Origin: Deltaproteobacteria bacterium
Lineage (GTDB): Bacteria; Desulfobacterota; Desulfobacteria; Desulfobacterales; ETH-SRB1
Length of the DNA stretch: 5,884 nt
NCBI GenBank assembly: GCA_019309665.1
Contig: JAFDFV010000352.1
Span: forward strand, 1 to 5,884
Direction: 5' to 3'
Below are positions 1-5,122 of this stretch, one piece after another. The position numbers and the translations under genes are program-made. The notes beneath the pieces were generated by a model. The model had not been told where the DNA came from. It did no database searches and worked only from the letters and a program-made list of their open reading frames with translations. Within the stretch, counting starts at the first letter, position 1. Every line of letters starts with the position of its first letter.

Positions 1-663
1 ATTGATGCCTGGTGGTTATGGGTAATGGAAAGCCTTAATGATTATGAAATTGATGACGAATGCAGAAAATGGCTGCTTGAGTTCCTCCTCCCAGCCATTT
101 ATTGGCAGAGACAGGCAGCAAAAACCAAGAACCCTGAACTGAAAAAGAGCTATCAAGTCGCATCTGAACAGGCCTTGGCTGAGTTGGAACAGCATCCCCT
201 TACCCCAATATTTATTACTCAACAATGGCTATCCTGGGCTGAATGGATGGTTTCAAATTTTCAACGCACTTCATCTGCTGTTGAGGGAAGGAACGGTTGT
301 TTGTCTCAAATGCATCATAATGGCAGAGGAATTTCAATTAAGCGATTAAAAGCATTAACCGTTATTCATAACTTTGGTCTAACGAGACCCGATGGAACAA
401 CAGCATCTGAACGATTATTTGAGAGAGACTTCCCAGACCTGTTTGAATGGATAGTAAACCAAATGGGTGAATTACCACCGGCAAGAATGGGTAGAAAATC
501 ATCCCCAGATAACCTGTTGAATTGCGTGAATTTTTTTAAGATGCTCACGGGCTACGTGAGTATAAATCTGTGTTGTGGAAATATCAACGTGGCCCAGCAT
601 GATCTGAACCGACCTCAAGTCAGCGCCGCCTTCAAGCAGGTGGCTTGCAAAAGAGTGCCTTAA
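1..663 (+). CDS. DUF6399-type transposase-like protein, C-terminal part (5' end outside window)
   Basis: The frame is already open at base 1 (it reads IDAWWLWVMESL before and around the first ATG at 25), so this is the C-terminal part of a longer protein, not a gene starting at 25. Characteristic stretches are WLLEFLLPAIYWQRQ, SSAVEGRNGCLSQMHHNGRG and FPDLFEWIVNQMGELPPAR. I recognise these from memory as the conserved C-terminal region of DUF6399 proteins, a transposase-like family common in cyanobacteria and delta-proteobacteria; the chemistry is not established from this fragment. Family-like sequence ends near residue 166 counted from the ATG at 25 (about base 522). The last 46 residues (CVNFFKMLTG onward) are simply the antisense of xerD, so the frame reads out of its own element and stops at 661-663 by chance. 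This suggests the gene has lost its own stop and 3' end. No inverted repeat can be paired, because the other end lies outside the window. Confidence 0.7.
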   Translation: MDAWWLWVMESLNDYEIDDECRKWLLEFLLPAIYWQRQAAKTKNPELKKSYQVASEQALAELEQHPLTPIFITQQWLSWAEWMVSNFQRTSSAVEGRNGCLSQMHHNGRGISIKRLKALTVIHNFGLTRPDGTTASERLFERDFPDLFEWIVNQMGELPPARMGRKSSPDNLLNCVNFFKMLTGYVSINLCCGNINVAQHDLNRPQVSAAFKQVACKRVP

Positions 664-1398
664 ACTGTGTGGTTTGATTTTTCTGATGATTCCTGCCTTT
701 TGTCCATATTTTCTAAGCAGTTTCCAGAAACCTTGACGTGTCATGGGTTTTCCTGCCCTTGCGACAAAGAGATAGGGACTTGCCACGTTTTTTAAAAGCT
801 TTGCCCTGAAAGTCTTTATGTAAAAGTCGATTTTTTCTTTTGCATAAAGACCGATAGGAACTACCCTTTCCTTTGAGCCTTTTCCGAAAACTCTTACAAA
901 ACAGGCTTCCAGATTTACATCCTGAACTTTTAAATTAACAAGTTCCGATACCCTCAGGCCGGCTGCATAAAGAAGCTCTATCATTGCTGCATCTCTAGCT
1001 TCTATCGGCTTATTTAAATTCGGAGTATTTAACAGGTTTTCAACTTCCTCAAATGACAGAACATCGGGAAGTTTGAGGCTGCTTTTGGGAAGGTCAATAA
1101 TTCTTGTCGGATCATTTTTTATTACTTTTTCCTCTACAAGGAATCTGTAAAATCCCCTGATGGTTACAAGATGCCTTGCTCTTGATTTTGCCCCAAGTCC
1201 TGCAATCCTTAGTGAGATTAAGTGCTTTAATATAGCAGCAGTGTCAGCGTCAGAAATAGTCTTTATTCTTTTAGTCTTCAGAAAATTGAGATATCTTGTC
1301 AGATCACTGCTGTATGATTCTATGGTTTTTTTTGAAAGTCCTTTTTCAACGAGGAGATAATTCAGATATTGATCAACAAGGACGTCTAATAATGACAT
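499..1398 (-). CDS. xerD: Tyrosine recombinase XerD, C-terminal tail altered
   Basis: Site-specific recombinase that, with a XerC partner, resolves chromosome dimers at dif; cytoplasmic. The product is 299 aa, the normal size (E. coli XerD 298). An N-terminal SAM-like core-binding domain spans about residues 3-90 and the catalytic domain about 110-290. All six active-site residues are visible: R149 (AAGLRVSEL), K173 (FGKGSKER), H244 and R247 (PHSLRHSF), H270 (LGH) and the nucleophile Y279 (TTQIYTHV). XerD fits better than XerC: the spacing of the last four residues equals E. coli XerD, and PxxLxLPDVLSFEEVENLL matches it. Family sequence runs to LKKIHA (A292); the expected ending like HxxHHPRx is replaced by IQQVIWG, which is encoded by the neighbouring transposase-side DNA. 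The ATG at 1398 is the only start possible before an upstream in-frame stop (1417-1419), and no Shine-Dalgarno is seen before it. It lies 76 nt downstream of the peptidase gene, likely in the same transcript. Confidence 0.93.
   Translation of the reverse strand: MSLLDVLVDQYLNYLLVEKGLSKKTIESYSSDLTRYLNFLKTKRIKTISDADTAAILKHLISLRIAGLGAKSRARHLVTIRGFYRFLVEEKVIKNDPTRIIDLPKSSLKLPDVLSFEEVENLLNTPNLNKPIEARDAAMIELLYAAGLRVSELVNLKVQDVNLEACFVRVFGKGSKERVVPIGLYAKEKIDFYIKTFRAKLLKNVASPYLFVARAGKPMTRQGFWKLLRKYGQKAGIIRKIKPHSLRHSFASHLLEGGADLRSVQIMLGHVDISTTQIYTHVAREHLKKIHAIQQVIWG
515..526. other. Junction between transposase-bearing DNA and xerD 3' end
   Basis: Reading xerD on the minus strand, homology to the XerD family ends with Ala292 (523-525). 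Reading the plus strand, the transposase-like frame loses family character at about the same place. The breakpoint therefore lies close to 520-523. Neither a transposase stop codon nor an obvious terminal inverted repeat is present between the two, so this is either the extreme end of the element or a deletion junction within it. The exact base cannot be set without the uninterrupted xerD of a relative. Confidence 0.5.
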
Positions 1399-1412
1399 AG
1401 GGATACGGGTTG

Positions 1413-1438
1413 CGGTTCACGGTTGTCGGTTCACGGTT
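1413..1438. repeat. 12-bp direct repeat, CGGTTCACGGTT twice
   Basis: CGGTTCACGGTT occurs at 1413-1424 and again at 1427-1438, separated by GT (14-bp period). A degenerate third copy may lie just before (GGGTTG from 1408). The array fills the leader between the xerD start codon and the palindrome to its right. Similar GGTTCACGGTTCACGGTT minisatellites are, from memory, common between genes in delta-proteobacteria; no function is implied. Confidence 0.8.
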
Positions 1439-1444
1439 TTCTCG

Positions 1445-1466
1445 TTCCCACGCTCCTGCGTGGGAA
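1445..1466. repeat. REP-like palindrome (9-bp stem, TCCT loop)
   Basis: TTCCCACGC (1445-1453) pairs perfectly with GCGTGGGAA (1458-1466) around a 4-nt loop. It begins 9 nt after the stop codon of the peptidase gene on the minus strand. The motif with its CTCG and TGCATAC flanks resembles a repeat I recall as dispersed in many copies in environmental proteobacteria, but copy number cannot be judged here. No T-run follows on either side, so it is not a typical intrinsic terminator. It could stabilise the upstream mRNA 3' end, as REP sequences do. Confidence 0.75.
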
Positions 1467-1474
1467 TGCATACA

Positions 1475-2596
1475 TCAGATTCCTTTCATAAAAATTGCAG
1501 GATCATGGCTGTTCAGCACTTCAGCTCCATCTTCTCTGACAACAACCATATTTTCCAGTCTGATACCGCCCCAGCCTGGTATGTAGATGCCGGGTTCGAC
1601 GGTAAAGACCATCTGGCTCTCAAGCAATGTATCTTTTAACGGGCTGATTCCAGGAGGCTCATGAACAGCCAGTCCTATTCCATGCCCCAGCCCATGGCCG
1701 AATTTGCCTTTGAAACCCATACTGTCTATATGGTTTCGTGCAATTTTATCCACAGCCTTTGAACTTATTCCCGGCCTTATAGCATCAATTGCTTTAAGCT
1801 GGGCATCAAGAACTGTCTTAAAAATTTTTTTAAACTTGTCATCCGGGCTTCCGATTACAAGTGTCCGGCTAATATCAGAGCAGTAACCGTTTAGTCTTGC
1901 TCCCCAGTCAAAAAGAATCGGTTCACCTTTATGAAATTTACGGTTTCCGGGAATTGCATGGGGAAGTGCGCTGTTTGGACCTGATGCCACAATTATCGGA
2001 AACGATAAAGAGTCAGCGCCGGCTTCACGCAAATTTTTCTCAAGTATCCATGCTGCCTCTTTTTCCGTCATTCCCGGCTTAATGATATTTTCTGCAAAAT
2101 TTATGAACACTGATTCAGCAATAAATAATGCTTTTTTTATCTCTTCGACTTCTGTGTGTTCTTTTACTGCACGCAGACATTCCATAATGTTGTCAGCTTC
2201 AACAAGCTCAACATCTATATCGGAAGAACTGAACTGCTCGTAGATTTTATTATATTGTATATATGACATGCGTACACTTTCAAAGCCGAGCCTTTTTGTT
2301 TTAAGAGTATTGATAATATTTGGGAGCTCCTTAATCAGTCCCTTTTTATAACAAATGATTTCATAAAGAGGTGCTTCCTTTGCTGCCTGCAGGTCATTGC
2401 GCGAATCTGTGACCAGTATTAGTCTTTTATCTGTTATAAAAAGAGCCCCTGCTGTTTCATCAAACTGGGTATCCTCGCCTGTAAATCCGCTTAAATAACG
2501 GCGATTTTCCTCAACAAGTACCAGCAGGGTGTCAATATTATTTTCTGCAAGAGATTTCCTGAGCCTTTTTACCCTTTTTTCAATTGTTTTTTTCAA
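1475..2596 (-). CDS. Xaa-Pro peptidase, M24B family (aminopeptidase P / prolidase type)
   Basis: Cytoplasmic dinuclear-metal peptidase that cleaves X-Pro bonds in peptides. The product is 373 aa, the usual length for the short bacterial M24B group. A creatinase-like N-terminal domain covers about residues 8-140 (NRRYLSGFTG) and the pita-bread catalytic domain about 150-370. The five metal ligands are all present: D230 (LFDWGA), D241 (YCSDISRT), H305 (HGLGHGIG), E334 (TVEPGIY) and E348 (IRLENM). The accessory histidines H213 (LPHAIPG) and H312 (VHEPP) are also there. The start is TTG at 2596, chosen because AGGAG (2607-2603) sits 6 nt before it and a good promoter lies just upstream. Sequence alone does not separate aminopeptidase P from prolidase (pepQ), so no symbol is given. 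There is no signal peptide and the gene looks intact. xerD follows on the same strand. Confidence 0.93.
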   Translation of the reverse strand: MKKTIEKRVKRLRKSLAENNIDTLLVLVEENRRYLSGFTGEDTQFDETAGALFITDKRLILVTDSRNDLQAAKEAPLYEIICYKKGLIKELPNIINTLKTKRLGFESVRMSYIQYNKIYEQFSSSDIDVELVEADNIMECLRAVKEHTEVEEIKKALFIAESVFINFAENIIKPGMTEKEAAWILEKNLREAGADSLSFPIIVASGPNSALPHAIPGNRKFHKGEPILFDWGARLNGYCSDISRTLVIGSPDDKFKKIFKTVLDAQLKAIDAIRPGISSKAVDKIARNHIDSMGFKGKFGHGLGHGIGLAVHEPPGISPLKDTLLESQMVFTVEPGIYIPGWGGIRLENMVVVREDGAEVLNSHDPAIFMKGI

Positions 2597-2602
2597 ATTA
2601 AT

Positions 2603-2607
2603 CTCCT
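2603..2607 (-). promoter_or_regulatory. Shine-Dalgarno AGGAG that fixes a TTG start
   Basis: On the minus strand the order is AGGAG, ATTAAT, TTG: a strong ribosome binding site with a 6-nt spacer before the non-ATG start of the peptidase gene. It is the main reason for choosing position 2596. Confidence 0.8.
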
Positions 2608-2627
2608 AAATTAAATATTTTTTACAA

Positions 2628-2656
2628 ATAATATGGCATCCTTTACGACAAGTCAA
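2628..2656 (-). promoter_or_regulatory. Sigma70-type promoter of the peptidase (and probably xerD)
   Basis: On the minus strand TTGACT (2656-2651) is followed by a 17-nt spacer and TATTAT (2633-2628). Each box matches consensus at 5 of 6 positions and the spacing is ideal. Transcription would start near 2621, giving a leader of about 25 nt before the TTG start, with the Shine-Dalgarno inside it. No operator-like palindrome is evident around it. Confidence 0.7.
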
Positions 2657-2764
2657 AAGTAGTTTACACTTTGTTGGTCTTGTATTTTGGCAGTGAAATT
2701 TGAAAATAGAAATTGGAAAAAATACAAAGATGTAGATGCGTTACCTAATTATCCTTAATTAAAC

Positions 2765-2781
2765 CTCGGGCTCCGCCCGAG
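2765..2781 (+). repeat. Left-end hairpin of the IS200-like element
   Basis: CTCGGGC (2765-2771) pairs perfectly with GCCCGAG (2775-2781) around a TCC loop. A short GC-rich subterminal hairpin is what Y1 transposases of the IS200/IS605 family recognise in single-stranded form. Confidence 0.7.
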
Positions 2782-2825
2782 CGACCCCACAAGGTTCTAC
2801 CATTCCGTCGAGATAGAATGTGGCA

Positions 2826-2876
2826 ATAGGTTCTCCCTCAGGGAAAGTCCCAAAGAGTACAGGAGGAAGAACCTAT
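2826..2876 (+). promoter_or_regulatory. Leader stem sequestering the tnpA ribosome binding site and start
   Basis: Bases 2826-2834 (ATAGGTTCT) pair perfectly with 2868-2876 (AGAACCTAT). After one mismatch (2835 x 2867), 2836-2839 pairs with 2863-2866. The paired 3' arm covers GGAG of the AGGAGG Shine-Dalgarno (2861-2866) and the AT of the ATG at 2875. A small GGGA/TCCC hairpin (2841-2851) fits inside the loop. Translation block by such a 5'-UTR stem is well known for IS200 tnpA. AGGTTCT also occurs at 2792-2798 and could pair with the same 3' arm, so alternative folds exist. Confidence 0.7.
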
Positions 2877-3056
2877 GAAGAACTATGAAACATTATCACA
2901 TGTAAGATGGAACTGTAAATATCATTTGGTTTTTATTTTAAAATGCCGTCATAGAACGATTTATGGCGAAGTAAGGAAAAAATTGGCGGGATAATAAGAG
3001 ATTTGTGCCGTCAAAAGGGAATTGAGTTGTATGAAGGCCATGCGATGCCCGACCAC
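2875..3056 (+). pseudogene. tnpA: IS200-type transposase tnpA, frameshifted and 3'-deleted
   Basis: From the ATG at 2875, preceded by AGGAGG at 8 nt, the frame gives 39 residues beginning MKNYETLSHVRWNCKYHLVF and stops at 2992-2994. This is the typical N-terminus of Y1 (HUH) transposases of IS200/IS605. Dropping one base restores the family sequence: IIRDLCRQKGIELYEGHAMPDH is read from 2991 to 3056. The simplest cause is loss of one G from a G-run at 2988-2990. Similarity ends after the DH of the expected DHVHM motif, so the second His of the HUH site and the C-terminal catalytic Tyr are missing. The product cannot be an active transposase. Confidence 0.85.
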
Positions 3057-3067
3057 GGCTTCATCAA

Positions 3068-3088
3068 ACCACGTCCTATGGGCGTGGT
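3068..3088 (+). repeat. Right-end hairpin of the IS200-like element
   Basis: ACCACGTCC (3068-3076) pairs with GGGCGTGGT (3080-3088) around a TAT loop, with a single T-G wobble in nine pairs. It lies 11 nt after the last recognisable tnpA codon, where the gene has been deleted up to the element's 3' end. Position and shape fit a right-end recognition hairpin of the IS200/IS605 family. Confidence 0.6.
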
Positions 3089-3131
3089 AGGTGATTATAC
3101 GAATGCATATTTCATAAGAGCTAACAGCTAA

Positions 3132-3251
3132 GGAACGGGGACGAAATAACTTCCCCAAGTAGGCGCATAGATTTGGGTCAGATTTGTTCGATCTTAAATC
3201 ACAAAAGTTGATAGAATAGCAGGCTATTTTGATATTTTTGGGCCCCGTTCC
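3132..3251. repeat. 120-bp MITE-like element with GGAACGGGG inverted ends
   Basis: GGAACGGGG (3132-3140) is matched by its exact reverse complement CCCCGTTCC (3243-3251). TAA flanks it on the left (3129-3131) and on the right (3252-3254), as a 3-bp target duplication would. There is no coding capacity. Inside are small hairpins: CCCAA/TTGGG (3154-3158 with 3173-3177) and AATAG/CTATT (3215-3219 with 3224-3228). GGAACGGGGAC-type ends recall small repeats near REP-associated transposases, from memory only. It could be a non-autonomous element moved in trans. It abuts the IS200 remnant and ends 40 bp before the transporter operon. Confidence 0.55.
3208..3236 (+). promoter_or_regulatory. Possible sigma70-like promoter for the ABC operon, inside the MITE-like repeat
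   Basis: TTGATA (3208-3213), a 17-nt spacer and GATATT (3231-3236) match the consensus at 5 of 6 and 4 of 6 positions. A start near 3243 would leave a leader of about 50 nt before the ATG at 3292. It is the best candidate I see in the 160 bp before the operon, but in AT-rich DNA such matches arise by chance. Confidence 0.35.
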
Positions 3252-3291
3252 TAATCACTTAACGTAGGTTTAAACAAGGGGAGGTCTTTAA

Positions 3292-4296
3292 ATGAAAACA
3301 TGGCTTTTTAGAATAACTTCTGTTTGTTTTTTCATAATTTTTCTATTTTTCTCTATAAGCTGTACTGATAAATCACCATCAAATCAAGTTATCGTAGTAG
3401 GCTCTCAATGGTATGGTCATATTCCTGTATGGATTGGCATAGAAAAGGGAATATTTAAGAAATACGGTTTTGACGTTAAATGGCAGTTTATTGGAAAGAG
3501 CATGGATCGATTAAATGCTATTTCTTCAGGAGAGGCTCATTTTGCCAGTTTAGGGGAAATTGCCATGCTCAGTGCAATGGCGCATGGCAATAGACGTTTT
3601 TACTGGGTTGGTAATCAGGATATTGCACCTGGATTTGAGGGGCTTGTTGCAAAGGAAGGGATAACGTCATTTGAGCAATTAAAAGGAAAAAAAATCGGCT
3701 TTCCCTTTGGCGCATCTGTTGATATTACATGCAGGCTTCTTTTAAAACAACATGGCCTTGATCCAAACAAGGATGTTCGTTTAGTCAATCTTGAAGTCGG
3801 GGATGTTCCTTCAGTATTTCAAACAGGTCGAATAGATGCAGCGATAATCTGGGAGCCAGGCTTTTCACAACTTGCATCTATTGATGGTGCAACAGTTCTG
3901 GGAATGGATACGGATACGGAAGTTTATAAAAAGTTTGGTACCATGACCGGTCCTGATGTTCTGATAATCAATAAGGCCTGGAGTGATGAGGATCGCTTAA
4001 GAACCAAAAGGTTTATGAAAGCTTATTTTGAGTCTTTGAAGTGGGTTGATTATAATCCAGAGGAAGCGGTTAAGTTGATCCAGGGAAAATATATTAACCA
4101 GGATTTAAGTCTTATTCAGAAAAATATAGAAAAATTCATCTGGCATGATATTGAAGACCAGAGGCGTATTATGACTGATAATGGTATATTTGGTCAGGCA
4201 GATTATATTATCCGTATTCTTCATGAGGATATGAAAGTTATTCCAAATAAACCTGATTTTCGCAAATGGGTTAATCTTGATATTCTTTCTTTTTAG
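3292..4296 (+). CDS. ABC transporter substrate-binding lipoprotein, SsuA/TauA/NMT1-like
   Basis: Periplasmic receptor of an ABC importer, delivering ligand to the permease encoded next. The product is 334 aa, normal for the family. The N-terminus has a basic start (MKTWLFR), a long hydrophobic core (residues 8-22) and Cys24 in FSISC followed by TDKSPSNQ, so it is probably a lipoprotein; Ser at -3 of the lipobox is atypical. The mature part is a type-2 periplasmic-binding fold: GSQWYGHIPVWIGIEKGIFKKYGF (about 38-60), SSGEAHFASLGE (78-89), LKGKKIGFPFGAS (130-142) and the strongly typical TGRIDAAIIWEPG (178-190). These are hallmarks of the nitrate/sulfonate/taurine group. Substrate is not predictable from this; a sulfonate, taurine, pyrimidine precursor or other small organic molecule are all possible. 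The ATG has GGGGAGG (3278-3284) 7 nt upstream. The permease gene follows after 37 nt with no terminator between. Confidence 0.9.
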   Translation: MKTWLFRITSVCFFIIFLFFSISCTDKSPSNQVIVVGSQWYGHIPVWIGIEKGIFKKYGFDVKWQFIGKSMDRLNAISSGEAHFASLGEIAMLSAMAHGNRRFYWVGNQDIAPGFEGLVAKEGITSFEQLKGKKIGFPFGASVDITCRLLLKQHGLDPNKDVRLVNLEVGDVPSVFQTGRIDAAIIWEPGFSQLASIDGATVLGMDTDTEVYKKFGTMTGPDVLIINKAWSDEDRLRTKRFMKAYFESLKWVDYNPEEAVKLIQGKYINQDLSLIQKNIEKFIWHDIEDQRRIMTDNGIFGQADYIIRILHEDMKVIPNKPDFRKWVNLDILSF

Positions 4297-4320
4297 GGCT
4301 GTTAAAATAAATATAAGTCA

Positions 4321-4325
4321 GGGGG
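4321..4325 (+). promoter_or_regulatory. G-rich Shine-Dalgarno that fixes a GTG start
   Basis: GGGGG (part of CAGGGGGAA) lies 8 nt before the GTG at 4334. An ATG at 4327 is out of frame, so this site supports the GTG as start of the permease gene. Confidence 0.65.
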
Positions 4326-4333
4326 AATGACAG

Positions 4334-5122
4334 GTGGAAGGAAAAGAACTTGGTTTATGGCGCTCTTCTGTTATTGGAGCTATAGGGTTACTCGTTTTTC
4401 TTAGTATTTGGGAAGTTCTTGTGAGAACAAATGTTATTGATCCCTTTTTTTTGCCGGCGCCAACCCAGGTCATTGATAAAGCAATTCAAATGACTACTGC
4501 TAAAGATGCGGTTTTATTAACAGACATTAAAATAAGCGCAACAAGAGTGCTGACAGGGTTTTTATTGAGTGTTCTTGTAGGTGTACCTGCCGGGTTGATT
4601 ATGGGGATGAACTCAGTTGTTCGTGCTGCAATAAATCCGATTATTTCAATAATTCGACCTTTGCCCGCATTAAGCTGGATCCCCCTGTCTATGCTCTGGC
4701 TGGGTATTGATGAGCAGCAAAAGTATGCAATTGTTTTTATGGGGAGTTTTGCTTCCATTTTAGTTTATACCACAGATGCAACCATGCGTGTGGATCCCAC
4801 TCTTCGACGAGCTGCCATGAATCTTGGTGCTTCACCACTACAGATACTTCGTTATGTTATTCTCCCTGGAGCATTGCCGGACCTGTTAACAGGCCTTAAG
4901 GTTGTTCTTGCTATTGCATGGACATGTGTTATTTCAGCCGAAATGGTTGGCGCTAATAGTGGTTTAGGATTTCGAATCTGGACTGCTAAAGAATGGTCTG
5001 ATACCGGTCAGGTTCTTGTGGGCATGATTAGTATCAGTGTTACAGTGCTGGTATTGGATATTCTTTTTCGCGGGTTAGAAAGAGTGCTTTTGCCCTATCA
5101 AAGGAAAACTTCCGGAACATGA
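4334..5122 (+). CDS. ABC transporter permease, SsuC/TauC-like (BPD_transp_1)
   Basis: Inner-membrane channel subunit, expected to work as a homodimer with the ATPase encoded next. The product is 262 aa, typical of SsuC/TauC. Hydrophobic segments lie near residues 12-30, 72-92, 98-118, 131-147, 187-203 and 226-246, giving six membrane helices. FFLPAPTQV (38-46) is a family hallmark after the first helix. RPLPALSWIPLSMLWLGI (108-125) is also typical. The cytoplasmic EAA loop that docks on the ATPase is RRAAMNLGASPLQILRYVIL (158-177) followed by PGALP, with the conserved Gly at 165 and the usual I-LP ending. The start is GTG. Its TGA stop (5120-5122) overlaps the ATG of the ATPase gene (5119-5121), which points to translational coupling and fixed stoichiometry. 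Confidence 0.93.
   Translation: MEGKELGLWRSSVIGAIGLLVFLSIWEVLVRTNVIDPFFLPAPTQVIDKAIQMTTAKDAVLLTDIKISATRVLTGFLLSVLVGVPAGLIMGMNSVVRAAINPIISIIRPLPALSWIPLSMLWLGIDEQQKYAIVFMGSFASILVYTTDATMRVDPTLRRAAMNLGASPLQILRYVILPGALPDLLTGLKVVLAIAWTCVISAEMVGANSGLGFRIWTAKEWSDTGQVLVGMISISVTVLVLDILFRGLERVLLPYQRKTSGT

Larger units (their letters stand above)
2761..3100 (+). mobile_element. Decayed IS200/IS605-family element, internally deleted
   Basis: The stretch has the parts of an IS200-type element in the right order: a left-end hairpin (2765-2781), a structured leader that can hide the ribosome binding site (2826-2876), the first ~60 codons of a tnpA (2875-3056) and a right-end hairpin (3068-3088). An intact tnpA is about 140-150 codons, so more than half of the gene has been deleted between 3056 and the right end. 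The TTAATT sequence just before 2761 resembles the AT-rich targets used by this family. The outer borders are approximate, because these elements have no inverted ends and make no target duplication. There is no TnpB/IscB gene. Confidence 0.75.

Noticed and set aside
1445..1466. Palindrome as an intrinsic terminator after the peptidase gene
   Set aside because: The stem is GC-rich, but no T-run follows it in either direction.
1704..2082. Plus-strand open frames opposite the peptidase gene
   Set aside because: They are shadows of a well-supported M24B gene with all metal ligands on the other strand.
2680..2727. Inverted repeat TTGTATTTT / AAAATACAA with a 30-nt gap
   Set aside because: It is almost all A/T with a long loop and has no link to a start codon, promoter or element end; probably chance.
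2700..2728. TTGAAA, 17 nt, TACAAA as a promoter reading into the IS200 remnant
   Set aside because: The -10 box is weak and the surrounding DNA is very AT-rich, so a chance match is likely.
3057..3130. GFIK read after the tnpA fragment as a retained internal TnpA segment
   Set aside because: Four residues are too few. The sequence that follows matches no transposase and runs straight into the right-end hairpin.
2961..3158. Minus-strand open frame of 65 codons across the IS200 remnant
   Set aside because: It is antisense to recognisable tnpA sequence and the right-end hairpin, has no ribosome site and resembles no family I know.
2765..3251. CRISPR-like array or a guide-RNA locus of the TnpB type
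   Set aside because: There is no repeat-spacer periodicity and no TnpB or IscB gene; the hairpins are explained by the IS200 ends and the MITE-like element.
3131..3291. Possible riboswitch (TPP or similar) before the ABC operon
   Set aside because: I looked for CTGAGA-type conserved boxes and a terminator stem with a T-run and found none; most of the stretch is the MITE-like repeat.
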